Of a stretch of DNA of 64,000 bases, positions 55,358 through 64,000 are shown piece after piece. The notes beneath the pieces are model-generated. The model was not told where the DNA came from, made no database searches, and saw only the letters and a program-made list of their open reading frames with translations. Both the position numbers and the translations under genes were made by a program. The DNA lies in contig CAJXQX010000007.1 of the NCBI GenBank assembly GCA_913058185.1, forward strand, positions 1 through 64,000, read 5' to 3'. Positions within the stretch are counted from its first letter, which is position 1. Every line of letters starts with the position of its first letter. The DNA comes from an uncultured Verrucomicrobiota bacterium (lineage in GTDB: Bacteria; Verrucomicrobiota; Verrucomicrobiia; Opitutales; Opitutaceae).

Positions 55358-56824
55358 TCAGGTGTATTCGCGTCGCAGATTACTGGGCAATAGTCCGAGC
55401 TCTTCGCGATACTTCGCCACGGTTCTACGGGCGATTTTGATGCCCTTTTCCTGCAGCTTTTTGACCAGGTCCTGATCGCTGTAGGGACGGCTTTTGTCTT
55501 CGAGAGCTACGATATTGTTGATCATCTCCTTCACGCTCGTATTGGAGACTGATTTACCGCCGTCGGATTGGTAACCCGGGGTGAAGAAGAACTTGAAGTC
55601 GAATACTCCGTGGGGCGTGCGCACAAATTTATTGGCGATCGCTCGACTGACGGTGGTTTCGTGCACGCCGACCGTATCGGCGATTTGCGCCATGGTCAGC
55701 GGCTGGAGTTTGGCAACACCTTCATCGAAGAAGGGCTCTTGCACCTTGATGATCTCTCGCGTGATTCGCTCGATAGTTTGCTGGCGCTGTTCGATGGAGT
55801 TGATCAGAAATCGTCCCGAGCGCATGCGTTCTCGAATGTATTCTCGCTCTTGGCTATTTAGTGATCCCTTCGCGATCAGTTCTTTATACGTATTGGATAT
55901 CCGGAGCCGGGGAATGTAGTCGCTGTTGAGCGAGATTTTCCATTCGTCTTCATCGCGTTCGATCGTGACGTCAGGCACGACGACGCGATTGCTGTCTTCG
56001 GCAAATTTCCGACCGGGTGCGGGGTCCAGTTTCCCGATTTCCGCAATGGCGGTCTGCACCTCTTCGAGGTTTGCCGCCGACTTACGAGAGATGTCCGGGA
56101 TGCGTCGACCGATCAGAAGTTCGTAGTGATTGCGCACGATTCGAGCGGCCAGTGATTCGCCGCGCCCTAGGGCTACGAGTTGAAGCGTCAGGCACTCTTT
56201 GAGGTCTTTCGCGCCGATTCCGGCGGGTTCAAATGTCTGCAGTAGGGCATGGGCATTTTGCACCGATTCCAAAGGCAGTGCCATTTGCAGCGCGATGTCG
56301 GAAGAGGTCTGGGTGAGGAAACCGCGATCATCCAAACTGCCGACCAAGAAGCGCATCGCTTCCAAGGTGTCGGAGGAAAGGTCGGACATTTCCGCCTGAC
56401 TCATGAGATGCTCCTGGAGTGAGGTTTCACTGACGAGGGAGTTGAGGAAGTGCTCACGCTTCTCGTCATCTTCGCTCGTTTGAGGCTGATTGCCTCCGGC
56501 GTTGGCCATGTGGTCTTTCCAGTCTTGGTCGAGCTTGGTCAGAATTTCGAATTCCTTGGAGAAACCGAGTTCATCGCTTCTTGGATCGGAATGGTCATCC
56601 GGTGAGGATTCGTCGGTATTTTCGGTCGATTCGCGATCCAAACTTACCCCCTCCATGGGTAGCTCTTCCAAGGTGGGGTTACTTTGTAACTCCTCCTGAA
56701 TCACAGTGCGTAAATCCAGTGCGGCGACCTGAAGAATCTTCAGCGAATGCCGCAGTTGGGGGGCGAGAACAAGCGACTGCGTCTGCCGCTGGCTCAGGCT
56801 TTGAGAGAAACCGGGACCGGCCAT
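55358..56824 (-). CDS. rpoN: RNA polymerase sigma-54 factor
   Basis: 488 residues in the normal three regions. Region I is Gln/Leu-rich (SQSLSQRQTQSLVLAPQLRH, LKILQVAALDL), region II acidic (TENTDESSPDDHSDPRSDEL), and region III has the core-binding part, helix-turn-helix (MAQIADTVGVHETTVSRAI) and the RpoN box ARRTVAKYREELGLLPS. It recognises -24/-12 promoters with AAA+ activators. It lies 24 bases behind a Ser/Thr kinase gene on the same strand, an unusual pairing. Confidence 0.96.
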   Translation of the reverse strand: MAGPGFSQSLSQRQTQSLVLAPQLRHSLKILQVAALDLRTVIQEELQSNPTLEELPMEGVSLDRESTENTDESSPDDHSDPRSDELGFSKEFEILTKLDQDWKDHMANAGGNQPQTSEDDEKREHFLNSLVSETSLQEHLMSQAEMSDLSSDTLEAMRFLVGSLDDRGFLTQTSSDIALQMALPLESVQNAHALLQTFEPAGIGAKDLKECLTLQLVALGRGESLAARIVRNHYELLIGRRIPDISRKSAANLEEVQTAIAEIGKLDPAPGRKFAEDSNRVVVPDVTIERDEDEWKISLNSDYIPRLRISNTYKELIAKGSLNSQEREYIRERMRSGRFLINSIEQRQQTIERITREIIKVQEPFFDEGVAKLQPLTMAQIADTVGVHETTVSRAIANKFVRTPHGVFDFKFFFTPGYQSDGGKSVSNTSVKEMINNIVALEDKSRPYSDQDLVKKLQEKGIKIARRTVAKYREELGLLPSNLRREYT

Positions 56825-56848
56825 GTAATACGACTCCTGAAGAGTTGT

Positions 56849-57832
56849 TTATCCCGTTTGTCCGGGATTAATCGGCACGGACAAGGGAGACCGGGTGCCT
56901 GGAGCAGCGTAGCCCATCAGCTCCCGCAAGTAGACGCCAAGTTTCTCATTTGTCGGACCATAACCGTCGGAGTAAAGGTAGAATTCGAGCTCGGTCAGAA
57001 CCTCGTAGGCCGTTTGGAAGCGGCGATCGCGGTCCCGTGTGAGCAGTCGCTGAATGATGGCTTCAAGCTTCTCGTCGATTTCGACTCGCAATCCAGCGAA
57101 CTGGGGGATCTCCATGGTGAGAATATTGCGTCGTGAATCGAGCCGATCTGTGGCCCGGAAAATATTACGCGAGAGCAATAGTTCTGTCAGCACGATACCG
57201 AGGCCGAAAAGATCAGCGCGACCATCGGTGACCGCGTAACTGGCCTGTTCAGGGGAGAGATATTCGTCTTTTCCGGCGATTACTTTGCCTTCCTCATTAT
57301 ACATGAGGTCGAGGGCCTTCGCGATTCCGAAGTCGGTCAGTTTTACGTCACCTTCCCAAGTGAGCATGATATTTTTAGGTCCGATGTCGCGATGCACGAT
57401 GCCGAGCAAGCGTCCCTTGGCGTCACATTTCTGGTGGGCGTAAGCCAGTCCACGGGCGACTCGTGAAATGATAAACACCGCAACCTCGATGGGAATGGGA
57501 CGGTTCAACTCCCGTTGTTTATCTAAAAACTGTTCCAGGTTCACGCCATCTACATATTCCATGACCATGAAATACTGATTATTCACCTCCCCCAAATGGT
57601 AGGTCTGAACGATGTTGGTATGAATGAGATCGGCCACCAGGCGGGCTTCACCGATGAAGTTCTTCTGGAATTCGGGAATCGCAGAGTATTCTTCGCGGAT
57701 CAGCTTGATCGCCACACTCTTGCTGAAGTTTCCGGCGCCTTTCTGAAGTGCTTCGTAAACGAGCCCCATGCCGCCGTCGGCGATTTTTCGCACCATTTCG
57801 TAAAGAACCTCGTTACTTAAGTTTTGGAGCAT
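56849..57832 (-). CDS. Hanks-type serine/threonine protein kinase, upstream of rpoN
   Basis: 327 residues, one kinase domain and no transmembrane segment, so cytosolic. It shows the glycine loop [13 protein letters not shown], Lys in [20 protein letters not shown], the catalytic loop [13 protein letters not shown] (Asp and Asn kept; Lys of HRDLKPxN replaced by Gly, with Lys two later), DFG in [11 protein letters not shown] and [23 protein letters not shown]. Start 57832 was chosen; the frame is open to 57880. With rpoN it forms an apparent operon, suggesting that it may act on sigma-54 or on co-regulated genes. That link is inference. Confidence 0.9.
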   Translation of the reverse strand: MLQNLSNEVLYEMVRKIADGGMGLVYEALQKGAGNFSKSVAIKLIREEYSAIPEFQKNFIGEARLVADLIHTNIVQTYHLGEVNNQYFMVMEYVDGVNLEQFLDKQRELNRPIPIEVAVFIISRVARGLAYAHQKCDAKGRLLGIVHRDIGPKNIMLTWEGDVKLTDFGIAKALDLMYNEEGKVIAGKDEYLSPEQASYAVTDGRADLFGLGIVLTELLLSRNIFRATDRLDSRRNILTMEIPQFAGLRVEIDEKLEAIIQRLLTRDRDRRFQTAYEVLTELEFYLYSDGYGPTNEKLGVYLRELMGYAAPGTRSPLSVPINPGQTG

Positions 57833-57954
57833 GCTCACGTCGTTAGCAAAACAGCTGGAAGTGAGCTGGCAAGAATTCAAAGTCTATCTAGCATGGAATC
57901 TGCTCCATGACGGTGGGATTTGACAGCAGAGCATAGCCGCTCACGTTTTTGGCA

Positions 57955-58272
57955 ATGATCACTTTATCGCCACGGGCCGCTCGGCAGATTGAAACCATGC
58001 ATTCGGACAACGACGCCGGCAGCAAGGTTCTGCGGGTGTTGGTGGAAACCGGAGGATGTTCCGGTTTCCAATATGGCATGTCATTTGACGATCCGAAGAC
58101 CGAGGATGAGCAACTCGAGTGCGAAGGGGTTTCGTTCGTCGTCGATCCTGCGAGTTATGCTTACCTTGATGGTTCAAACATCGACTTCGATGATGGATTA
58201 CAGGGTAAAGGCTTCGATATCCAAAACCCCAATGCGCAAAGCACCTGCGGTTGCGGCAAGTCGTTTAGCTAG
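57955..58272 (+). CDS. A-type iron-sulfur cluster carrier (HesB/IscA/ErpA)
   Basis: 105 residues. It shows ITLSPRAARQIETMHS at the start, VETGGCSGFQYGMSFDD with the first Cys, DPASYAYLDGSNIDFDDGLQGKGF and the C-terminal CGCGKSF with the other two. All three ligand Cys are present. It delivers Fe-S clusters to apo-proteins, such as ActB in this window. ATG 57955 is used. A TTG two codons earlier is possible. Confidence 0.92.
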   Translation: MITLSPRAARQIETMHSDNDAGSKVLRVLVETGGCSGFQYGMSFDDPKTEDEQLECEGVSFVVDPASYAYLDGSNIDFDDGLQGKGFDIQNPNAQSTCGCGKSFS

Positions 58273-58398
58273 TGCGCTCAGTTGCGGCGGATTTGGGTGC
58301 GGTTGCGACAAGGGACTGAGAAGGGGGCAAGTCGTGATTAAATTGCTGCGCAATGCGTCTACGACGTCGACCCCTGTCGTGGTCAGTTCTTGCCTGCC

Positions 58399-58414
58399 CG
58401 CCAAAGCCTTGGCG
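58399..58414. repeat. REP-like hairpin near the ubiE end
   Basis: CGCCAA (58399-58404) and TTGGCG (58409-58414) with loop AGCC, in GCCTGCCCGCCAAAGCCTTG. No T run. It resembles dispersed intergenic palindromes rather than a terminator. Confidence 0.35.
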
Positions 58415-58422
58415 ACGGAGGG

Positions 58423-59148
58423 TTACCTGCTACTTGATACTTCCGCTGGAGGCGGCTTAAGACCGCCATGTAAAGCAACGATGCCGCCAGTGAGTCGTTG
58501 CACGGAATCGATTTCGAATCCGGCCGCTGCCATCTCGGTAGAGATCCCTTGGAAAGTAGGGAAGGACTCAATTGATCCGCCCAGATAGTCGTAGGCGCCC
58601 TTATCGCCGGTGACGACCGCCGCGATGTGAGGCAGAATATGGCGGAGATAGAAATAGTAAAAAGGACGCATCCATCCGCGCGGCTGCGAAAATTCCAACA
58701 CCCAAAGGTGTCCTCCGGGACGAATCACGCGGTGGAGTTCACTCAGGCATTTGTGACGATCCGCCATGTTGCGAAGACCGAACGAAATCGTGGCCGCATC
58801 GAACGACTCGTCTTCGCACGGCAGATTGAGTCCGTCGCCTTGGGCAAACCTGATGTGCTTGGATCGCGGCATATCGGGTTGTTTTTTTTCCGCCTCATCG
58901 AGCATGGGCTGACAGAAATCCATCCCGGTGATCGGGGTGCCGGGGGGGAGCTCCCGGGCGAGGGCAAATGCGACATCTCCACTACCCGTGGCGAGATCGA
59001 GCACATCTTGCGGTGATTTCGTGGCGACTGACTTGATCAGACGGCGACGCCACCACAGATCGATACCGCCACTCAAAAGCCGGTTAGCTCGATCGTAGCG
59101 CCCGGCGATGCGAGCGAACATGGAATTGACGGCGACGGGATCAGGCAT
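58423..59148 (-). CDS. ubiE: Menaquinone/ubiquinone C-methyltransferase UbiE/MenG
   Basis: 241-residue SAM-dependent enzyme for the last step of menaquinone synthesis. It shows MFARIAGRYDRANRLLSGGIDLWWRR at the start (signature I), VLDLATGSGDVAFALAREL (SAM loop), FDAATISFGLRNMADRHKCLSELHRVIRPGG (signature II region) and YYFYLRHILPHIAAVVTGDKGAYDYL near the end. It fits with the quinol-using complex III in this window. 36 bases behind a ClpX paralogue on the same strand. Confidence 0.93.
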   Translation of the reverse strand: MPDPVAVNSMFARIAGRYDRANRLLSGGIDLWWRRRLIKSVATKSPQDVLDLATGSGDVAFALARELPPGTPITGMDFCQPMLDEAEKKQPDMPRSKHIRFAQGDGLNLPCEDESFDAATISFGLRNMADRHKCLSELHRVIRPGGHLWVLEFSQPRGWMRPFYYFYLRHILPHIAAVVTGDKGAYDYLGGSIESFPTFQGISTEMAAAGFEIDSVQRLTGGIVALHGGLKPPPAEVSSSR

Positions 59149-59184
59149 GATGGGCGCAGAGTAGGGAGGCTACGGCGGGTTGAA

Positions 59185-60819
59185 TCAAGCCGAGGAATCG
59201 GAGTCTGTTTTCGATTTGGGCTGAACCGGTGCCGGCTCGGTCGGCGTGCGGAAACGCTCGACTACCCATTTCGAAATAGCCTTCTCGGGGTCGGCCACGA
59301 CCTCTGCGGTGATCTCGAACTTCCGATCGGGTTCGTCTTTGGAGAGAAGTAACAACCCGTGATGGAAGTTGTGAAACCGATCTTCGCAAAGCGCGCGGAT
59401 GGTTTTGTCGCGCTCCAAACTCTGTTCGATAAGGACTGTAATCGCTTCCTCGGAAAAGTTGAGTTCGAAGCCGTGGGTTTCCTTGAAGCGGTCGGCAAAG
59501 GTCTGCACCTCCGCTCGCAACACGTCACGTTGATCAGAGGCGTTTTCAGCTAGGAGAGTTCGCAGCGTTTGCTCCGGGTCTTTCACCGTCTCGGCATTGA
59601 TGCTGAACGATCGAATTCCCGTCGATGGTAGCTCGAATTTGAAATTCCGGAACGTTTGCTCGAGCACAGTCATCAAACCACGCGCGCCGGTGCTTTCTTC
59701 CTGGGCCCGACCAGCGACTTCAGTGACCGCGCCGGCGGTGATTTCGAAATCGATGTTATAGCCGGCGAAGTCAGCGCGGTATTGTTGCAGGATACTGCCT
59801 TCGCTGGTGAGCAGAATCTCTTCGAGATCATCGGAAGTAAGCGACTGGCATGCCACGCGCACCGGGAGACGGCCGACGAATTCGGGCTCCATGCCGTATT
59901 CGATAATGTCGCGAGACTGGGCGTGACGCAGGTAGTCGCTGTCTGGGGTGTCAACGTCGTCAAGGTTGGCGGCGAATCCAATCGAAGTGCTTTGCACCCG
60001 CTTCTTGATCGCAGTGGCCAGTTTATCGAATGCGCCTGAAACGATGAACAGAATATGGCGGGTATTGATCGTTTTCTTACGCGATTTGCCACCCCGTTGC
60101 ATATCCATCATCGCCTGCATCTGGGAAGCCATATCGGATTGGCTGGTGAGAGAGACATCGGTCTCTTCCATGAGCTTTAACAGATTAATCTGCACGCCTC
60201 GGCCCGAAACGTCCCGACTGCCGCCACTGTTACTCGATTGGGCGATCTTATCGATCTCGTCGATGTAGATGATACCGTATTGGGCGAGATCAGCGTCACC
60301 ATCGGCAGCCTTGAGTAGATCGCGCACGAGGTCTTCCACGTCTCCACCCATGTAACCCGTTTCGGAAAACTTAGTGGCGTCCGCGCGGACGAATGGAACG
60401 CCGATCATGCGGGCTATGCAGCGCATGAGATAAGTCTTCCCCACGCCAGTGGGGCCCAACAGCAGGATATTCTGTTTGGCGTAATCCTGTTCTTTGAGCG
60501 CCTCGTTTTCTAAACAACGACGGACGTGATTGTAGTGATCGCAAATGGCCACCGAGAGAACCTTCTTGGCCTCTCGCTGTTGGATCACAAATCGGTCGAG
60601 GTGATCTCGAATTTCGCGCGGTCTTAAATTGAAATTTCGGATACGTTCGAGGACCTCCTGATGGGCTTCATCATCCGAATCGGTGTCGGTTGGAGTGTCA
60701 GACGCGGCTCCGGAGGTGCCGTCTGGGGTGAATCCCTTTGAAAAAGGACTGTTTCGGAGAAGGTCGCGAAATTGCTTAGGTAGTTGATCCAGAGGATCTT
60801 TGGGAGTTTTATCGCTCAT
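59185..60819 (-). CDS. ClpX-like AAA+ ATPase without zinc finger, with C-terminal extension
   Basis: 544 residues. The N-terminus lacks the C4 zinc domain and is an acidic linker (TDTDSDDEAHQE). The AAA+ core is ClpX-type: LLGPTGVGKTYLMRC, pore loop GYMGGDVED, Walker B IIYIDEIDK, RDVSGRGVQINLLKLME, SIGFAANLDD at the place of the ClpP-docking IGF loop, and STGARGLMTVLEQTF (sensor 2). About 140 extra residues follow the usual end. It may work with ClpP on special substrates, or alone. The canonical ClpX is at 23237. Confidence 0.87.
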   Translation of the reverse strand: MSDKTPKDPLDQLPKQFRDLLRNSPFSKGFTPDGTSGAASDTPTDTDSDDEAHQEVLERIRNFNLRPREIRDHLDRFVIQQREAKKVLSVAICDHYNHVRRCLENEALKEQDYAKQNILLLGPTGVGKTYLMRCIARMIGVPFVRADATKFSETGYMGGDVEDLVRDLLKAADGDADLAQYGIIYIDEIDKIAQSSNSGGSRDVSGRGVQINLLKLMEETDVSLTSQSDMASQMQAMMDMQRGGKSRKKTINTRHILFIVSGAFDKLATAIKKRVQSTSIGFAANLDDVDTPDSDYLRHAQSRDIIEYGMEPEFVGRLPVRVACQSLTSDDLEEILLTSEGSILQQYRADFAGYNIDFEITAGAVTEVAGRAQEESTGARGLMTVLEQTFRNFKFELPSTGIRSFSINAETVKDPEQTLRTLLAENASDQRDVLRAEVQTFADRFKETHGFELNFSEEAITVLIEQSLERDKTIRALCEDRFHNFHHGLLLLSKDEPDRKFEITAEVVADPEKAISKWVVERFRTPTEPAPVQPKSKTDSDSSA

Positions 60820-60915
60820 GTGTGCAACTTGGTGGCGGCCAAAATGTTTGACCTAGGCCTAAGTTGAAACCAGCTTAAACACATAACCCAACGTAATTTC
60901 GAAAGGATCTGTCTC

Positions 60916-61236
60916 ATGCCCTCGAACCTCCCAAATCTAACTAAACGAGAAATAGTTCTACAAATCTACGAGAAGACCGGCTTCCCGCAGAAAGAAGTAG
61001 TTTCAACTGTCCAAATGACTTTGGACATCATCATGAATGCGCTGGCTGAAGGCCGCAACGTCGAGCTCCGGAATTTTGGAGTTCTCGAAGTGCAAAAGCG
61101 CAAGTCCCGCATCGGACGTAACCCGAATAAGCCAGCCGCTGAGGTTGTTATTCCGGAACGCGCAGTGGTGAAGTTCAAATCGGGTAAGATCCTAAAGCAG
61201 AAGCTGAAGGAACTCGATATTTCTACGATCAACTGA
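60916..61236 (+). CDS. HU/IHF family DNA-binding protein
   Basis: 106 residues. N-terminal helices LTKREIVLQIYEKTGFPQKE and VQMTLDIIMNALAEGRNVEL, then the beta arms NFGVLEVQKRKSRIGRNPNK (the Pro-containing tip NPxK that bends DNA) and VKFKSGKILKQKL. IHF or HU subtype is not decided. Good ribosome site AAAGGA before ATG 60916. Followed by a strong terminator, so it is transcribed alone. Confidence 0.93.
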   Translation: MPSNLPNLTKREIVLQIYEKTGFPQKEVVSTVQMTLDIIMNALAEGRNVELRNFGVLEVQKRKSRIGRNPNKPAAEVVIPERAVVKFKSGKILKQKLKELDISTIN

Positions 61237-61267
61237 GCGAATTTCGCTGATCGCCAAATTTCAAAAC

Positions 61268-61293
61268 CGGGTCCTGGTCGACCCGTTTTTTTT
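61268..61293 (+). terminator. Terminator behind the HU/IHF gene
   Basis: CGGGTC (61268-61273) and GACCCG (61280-61285), six-base loop, followed by eight T. Confidence 0.85.
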
Positions 61294-61361
61294 GGGTCCT
61301 GAAACCATCACTGAGTTTTCGCTTGGCGAGTGGCGGACTCACAGCCCACCTTCGCGATCTC

Positions 61362-62672
61362 ATGGCCTCCTTTAAATCACTGCCAGGTTTCCGCGACTTC
61401 TACCCTGAGGATTTAGCTCCGCGCACCCATCTCTTCCGTCAGTGGAGGCGATCGGCTCATGCTTACGGTTTTCAAGAATACGATGCGCCGGTGCTCGAGT
61501 CGCTCGATCTCTACAAAGCCAAGTCTGGTGACGAAATCGAAAATCAGTTATTTAGCTTCACCGATAAAGGTGGTCGTGAAGTCGCCTTGCGCCCTGAGAT
61601 GACGCCGACCGTGTGTCGGATGGTCGGGGCCAAAGCCAATGCGCTCAAGCGACCGATTAAGTGGTTTAGCATCGCTGATTTCTTTCGCTACGAACGTATG
61701 CAAAAGGGGCGGGGACGTTGTTTCGCCCAATTTAACGGGGATATTTTCGGCGAGGCCGGGCCGGAGGCAGAGATCGAACTGATCAGTCTACTCATCCAGT
61801 GCTTGCGGGGCCTAGGTCTCGCGGCGGATGACTTTTATGTGCGTCTCAGTGATCGGAACCTATGGTTCTACTATCTCGAAGCTCTCGGTCTAGGTGAAGA
61901 GCAAGTGCGCGGGATGTTAGGGGCAATCGACAAGTTTGAACGGCTTGGGGAGGCCGCATTTGAAATCTACACCAAAGCCCATGGCGAGATGCCGGAGACT
62001 TTAAAGACCGCGGTGCTACGTATGCTCGCGATCAAATCGCTATCGGACTTGGAGCGTTTGGTGACGGAACTCGACAACGAGCAGCTCACCAACCGTCTCG
62101 CTGATTGGCGCCAAGTCTTGGGCGGTCTTGATGCGATGGGGCTGAGTGACTTTGTGAGTGTGGATCTCGGCGTCGTGCGAGGACTCGCTTATTACACCGG
62201 ATTTGTGTTCGAGGCCTTCGACCGCAAGGGAGACTTACGCGCTCTGGCCGGAGGGGGACGTTACGACGACCTGGTGAAGAAACTCGGTGGCCCCGCACTT
62301 CCTGCCGTGGGGTTTGCGATCGGCGACATGACGATGGAGTTGCTGTTAAAAGAACGCGGACTCTTGCCTGAAGTGGCGTCGAAACCTGACGTCTATGTGG
62401 TCGTGGGGGGGGGCGCCGAACGCCTGGCAGCCTTTGGTGATATCGCCGCCCTGCGCGAAGTCGGCTATCGCGTTGATTACCCGATGAAAGATTTGGGTTT
62501 TGGTAAGCAGTTCAAGAATGCCACCGAATCGGGAGCGCGCCTCGCCCTCATTTACGGTGAGGATGAATTGGCCAAAGGCGTCGTGAAACTACGCGACCTA
62601 AGCCAGCGCGAAGAAGTCGAAGTGCCGCGTGATCAAGTTGCCGCGGCGGTGCGCGATTTCTTATCCGCTTAG
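61362..62672 (+). CDS. hisS: Histidyl-tRNA synthetase
   Basis: 436-residue class II synthetase. It shows GFRDFYPEDLAPRTHLFRQWR (motif 1 region), ALRPEMTPTVCRMV, FFRYERMQKGRGRCFAQFNGD-like motif 2 (split over 227 bases of the core), the histidine-binding GVVRGLAYYTGFVFEAF and LAGGGRYDDLVKKLGG (motif 3 region), then the anticodon-binding C-terminal domain. The start at 61362 gives the usual N-terminus. An upstream in-frame start at 61323 adds unrelated residues. Confidence 0.94.
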   Translation: MASFKSLPGFRDFYPEDLAPRTHLFRQWRRSAHAYGFQEYDAPVLESLDLYKAKSGDEIENQLFSFTDKGGREVALRPEMTPTVCRMVGAKANALKRPIKWFSIADFFRYERMQKGRGRCFAQFNGDIFGEAGPEAEIELISLLIQCLRGLGLAADDFYVRLSDRNLWFYYLEALGLGEEQVRGMLGAIDKFERLGEAAFEIYTKAHGEMPETLKTAVLRMLAIKSLSDLERLVTELDNEQLTNRLADWRQVLGGLDAMGLSDFVSVDLGVVRGLAYYTGFVFEAFDRKGDLRALAGGGRYDDLVKKLGGPALPAVGFAIGDMTMELLLKERGLLPEVASKPDVYVVVGGGAERLAAFGDIAALREVGYRVDYPMKDLGFGKQFKNATESGARLALIYGEDELAKGVVKLRDLSQREEVEVPRDQVAAAVRDFLSA

Positions 62673-62692
62673 CTCTAAGTCAAGAAGGTGAC

Positions 62693-63057
62693 TGTCGGGC
62701 ATAAAGGGCGAGGTGATGCAGAACACTTTTGGGCTGACTGAATATCAGCGAGCGGTCCGTTGCCGCAGGCCGATTCGCCTTCCGGTAGCACGGAAATTCA
62801 CCGCAACAGAGTGCGTTCGGCGCGGCGGTTTATATGGTAGGGCGGTTTCGCCGACGGAGTCCCGTTCTGCGGGACGGAGATGGCGTAGCAAACCAGCCGG
62901 TTGCGGTGGGAGAAATGTAACGGCGCGCTCGGCGAGCACGCCCTACCTCACAGGCAGGCTAGCTCAATCTCATCTAAGGCTCTCTGCGCATACTTCCCCA
63001 GCCTCAACGGTGCCCACCGTTCTGCATCTCCTGTCACCTCGCCCTTTACGCCCGACA
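62693..63057. mobile_element. MITE-like element, copy B (non-coding, long terminal inverted repeats)
   Basis: The left end 62694-62725 and right end 63019-63056 are inverted repeats: GTCGGGCxTAAAGGGCGAGG matches with one difference, then TGCAGAAC after a short gap. The right end matches the termini of copy A at 32 of 38 positions. Copies share GATGCAGAACACTTTTGGGC and the identical 29-bp block (here 62922-62950). The GTAGGGCGGTTTCGCCGA block precedes the 29-bp block here but follows it in copy A, so modules are shuffled. It fills the 62673-63089 gap between hisS and a convergent gene. No coding potential. Confidence 0.7.
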
Positions 63058-63089
63058 TCGACTTACTCTGGGGATCTTGCGCTCACGTT

Positions 63090-64000
63090 TTAAGCGAGGA
63101 TGGGTTTGACCACTTGGCCGTGCACATCGGTGAGGCGGTAGTGGCGACCTTGGAACTTGAAAGTCAGTTTCTTGTGATTGACCCCGAGTAGATGCATGAG
63201 GGTCGCGTGTAGATCATGCACGCTCACCGGATCCTTCACTACGTTGTAGGAATAATCATCCGTTTCTCCGTGGGAGATACCTCCTTTAACCCCACCTCCT
63301 GCTAGCCACATGCTGAAGCAGCGGGGGTGGTGATCTCGGCCATAGTTCTCCTCAGTCATCTCGCCCTGGTTGTAAACGGTGCGCCCAAATTCGCCGCCCC
63401 AGATGATCAAAGTGTCGTCCAGCATACCGCGGCGTTTCAGATCCCTGAGTAACCCAGCGGTGGCTTGGTCGGTGCTTTTGCACTGCCGTTTCAGTTGATT
63501 AGGTAGGTTATTATGAGTGTCCCAACCGCGATGGAAAAGCTGAACGAAGCGAACGCCACGTTCGGAAAGGCGACGAGCGAGTAGGCAGTTGTTGGCATAG
63601 GTGCCGGGCGTCTTAGCGTCCTCGCCGTAGAGATCGAAGGTGTCGTCAGATTCATTGGAGACATCGGTCAACTCCGGCACCGAAGTCTGCATGCGGAAGG
63701 CCATTTCATATTGGGCGATGCGCGCCTCGATCTCGGGGTCGCCGTAATCGTCGAACTTCATCTCGTTCATCGCGGCGATGTGGTCGAGGGTCTTACGGCG
63801 TAGCGACGAACTCATGCCCTCGGGATTGTTCAGATACAGCACGGGGTCTTTGCCTCCGCCGAATTTCACGCCTTGATGCTTTGAAGGTAAAAACCCTGCG
63901 CCCCAGAGGCGGTCGTAGAGCGGTTGGCCTCCACTGAAGGAGGTCATCGCGACGAAGGCGGGTAAGTTCTCATTCATGCTCCCGAGTCCGTAAGATAACC
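63090..64000 (-). CDS. DUF1501 family protein, C-terminal part (5' end beyond window)
   Basis: About 303 residues visible. The frame stays open past the ATG at 63977 to the window edge ([14 protein letters not shown]), so the start is outside. It is of the DUF1501/sulfatase-like type abundant in Planctomycetes and Verrucomicrobia: [27 protein letters not shown]-like core (with [11 protein letters not shown]), [38 protein letters not shown] and the C-terminal [18 protein letters not shown]. Usually exported by Tat and paired with a DUF1553 cytochrome-like protein upstream. That partner would lie outside the window. Function of the family is unknown. Confidence 0.92.
   Translation of the reverse strand, partial: LSYGLGSMNENLPAFVAMTSFSGGQPLYDRLWGAGFLPSKHQGVKFGGGKDPVLYLNNPEGMSSSLRRKTLDHIAAMNEMKFDDYGDPEIEARIAQYEMAFRMQTSVPELTDVSNESDDTFDLYGEDAKTPGTYANNCLLARRLSERGVRFVQLFHRGWDTHNNLPNQLKRQCKSTDQATAGLLRDLKRRGMLDDTLIIWGGEFGRTVYNQGEMTEENYGRDHHPRCFSMWLAGGGVKGGISHGETDDYSYNVVKDPVSVHDLHATLMHLLGVNHKKLTFKFQGRHYRLTDVHGQVVKPILA

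Overview
The window looks like a piece of a Verrucomicrobiota chromosome, most likely Opitutaceae or a close relative. This is inference from gene content and protein style: an alternative complex III respiratory operon, a secreted sulfatase, a DUF1501 protein, a GH10 protein, and GC-rich DNA with G+T-biased coding strands. No rRNA, tRNA, integrase, transposase or CRISPR array was seen.

Layout. 1-9.4 kb: the end of uvrA, a nitroreductase, a frameshifted alpha/beta hydrolase, two lipoproteins, a metallophosphoesterase, a Ski2-like DUF3516 helicase, a collapsed GH32-like/DUF3179-like pseudogene, an FmdB-type protein and an inositol-monophosphatase-family enzyme. 9.5-15.4 kb: a tandem ribbon-helix-helix protein with a histone-H1-like tail, an aminotransferase, an FMN reductase, coaD, the pgsA-pgpA lipid pair, then a long intergenic region with three copies of a 23-bp palindrome in front of a GH10-like secreted protein. 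15.4-24.5 kb: mostly housekeeping genes (aroQ-nusG paralogue-rsmG, nif3, dCMP deaminase, yqgE, tsaB-alr, tig-clpP-clpX).

24.7-36 kb: a respiratory operon, actABCDEF plus a small membrane protein, then a CcoN-like protein, a CcoO-like monohaem cytochrome and a third cytochrome c. The complex should oxidise menaquinol and pass electrons to c haems. The CcoN-like subunit, however, lacks nearly all the histidines that bind haem and copper in real cbb3 oxidases, so the terminal step is unlikely to happen on it. This is the most unusual coding observation here.

36-47 kb: proC with a relic of a two-component gene in front of it, folD, an SH3-like secreted protein, an RsuA/RluB-type pseudouridine synthase, a flavodoxin-less CysJ-like reductase, a sodium/solute symporter, a second metallophosphoesterase, an inactivated OppA-like gene, then fabG-acpP-fabF. 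48.4-50.1 kb: an accessory island between fabF and rpmB, with two orphan genes, a 74-bp direct repeat at its edges, an 11-bp inverted repeat and a perfect 19-bp hairpin. 50.1-64 kb: rpmB, a MidA-type methyltransferase, ctpA-tsaD, a sulfatase, a Ser/Thr kinase-rpoN pair, an A-type Fe-S carrier, ubiE/menG, a ClpX paralogue, an HU/IHF protein, hisS and a partial DUF1501 gene.

Two short non-coding elements with nearly identical 38-39 bp terminal inverted repeats (43.9 kb and 62.7 kb) form a MITE-like family. Coordinates of starts are my choices among in-frame candidates. Family names come from motif recognition, not from database searches.
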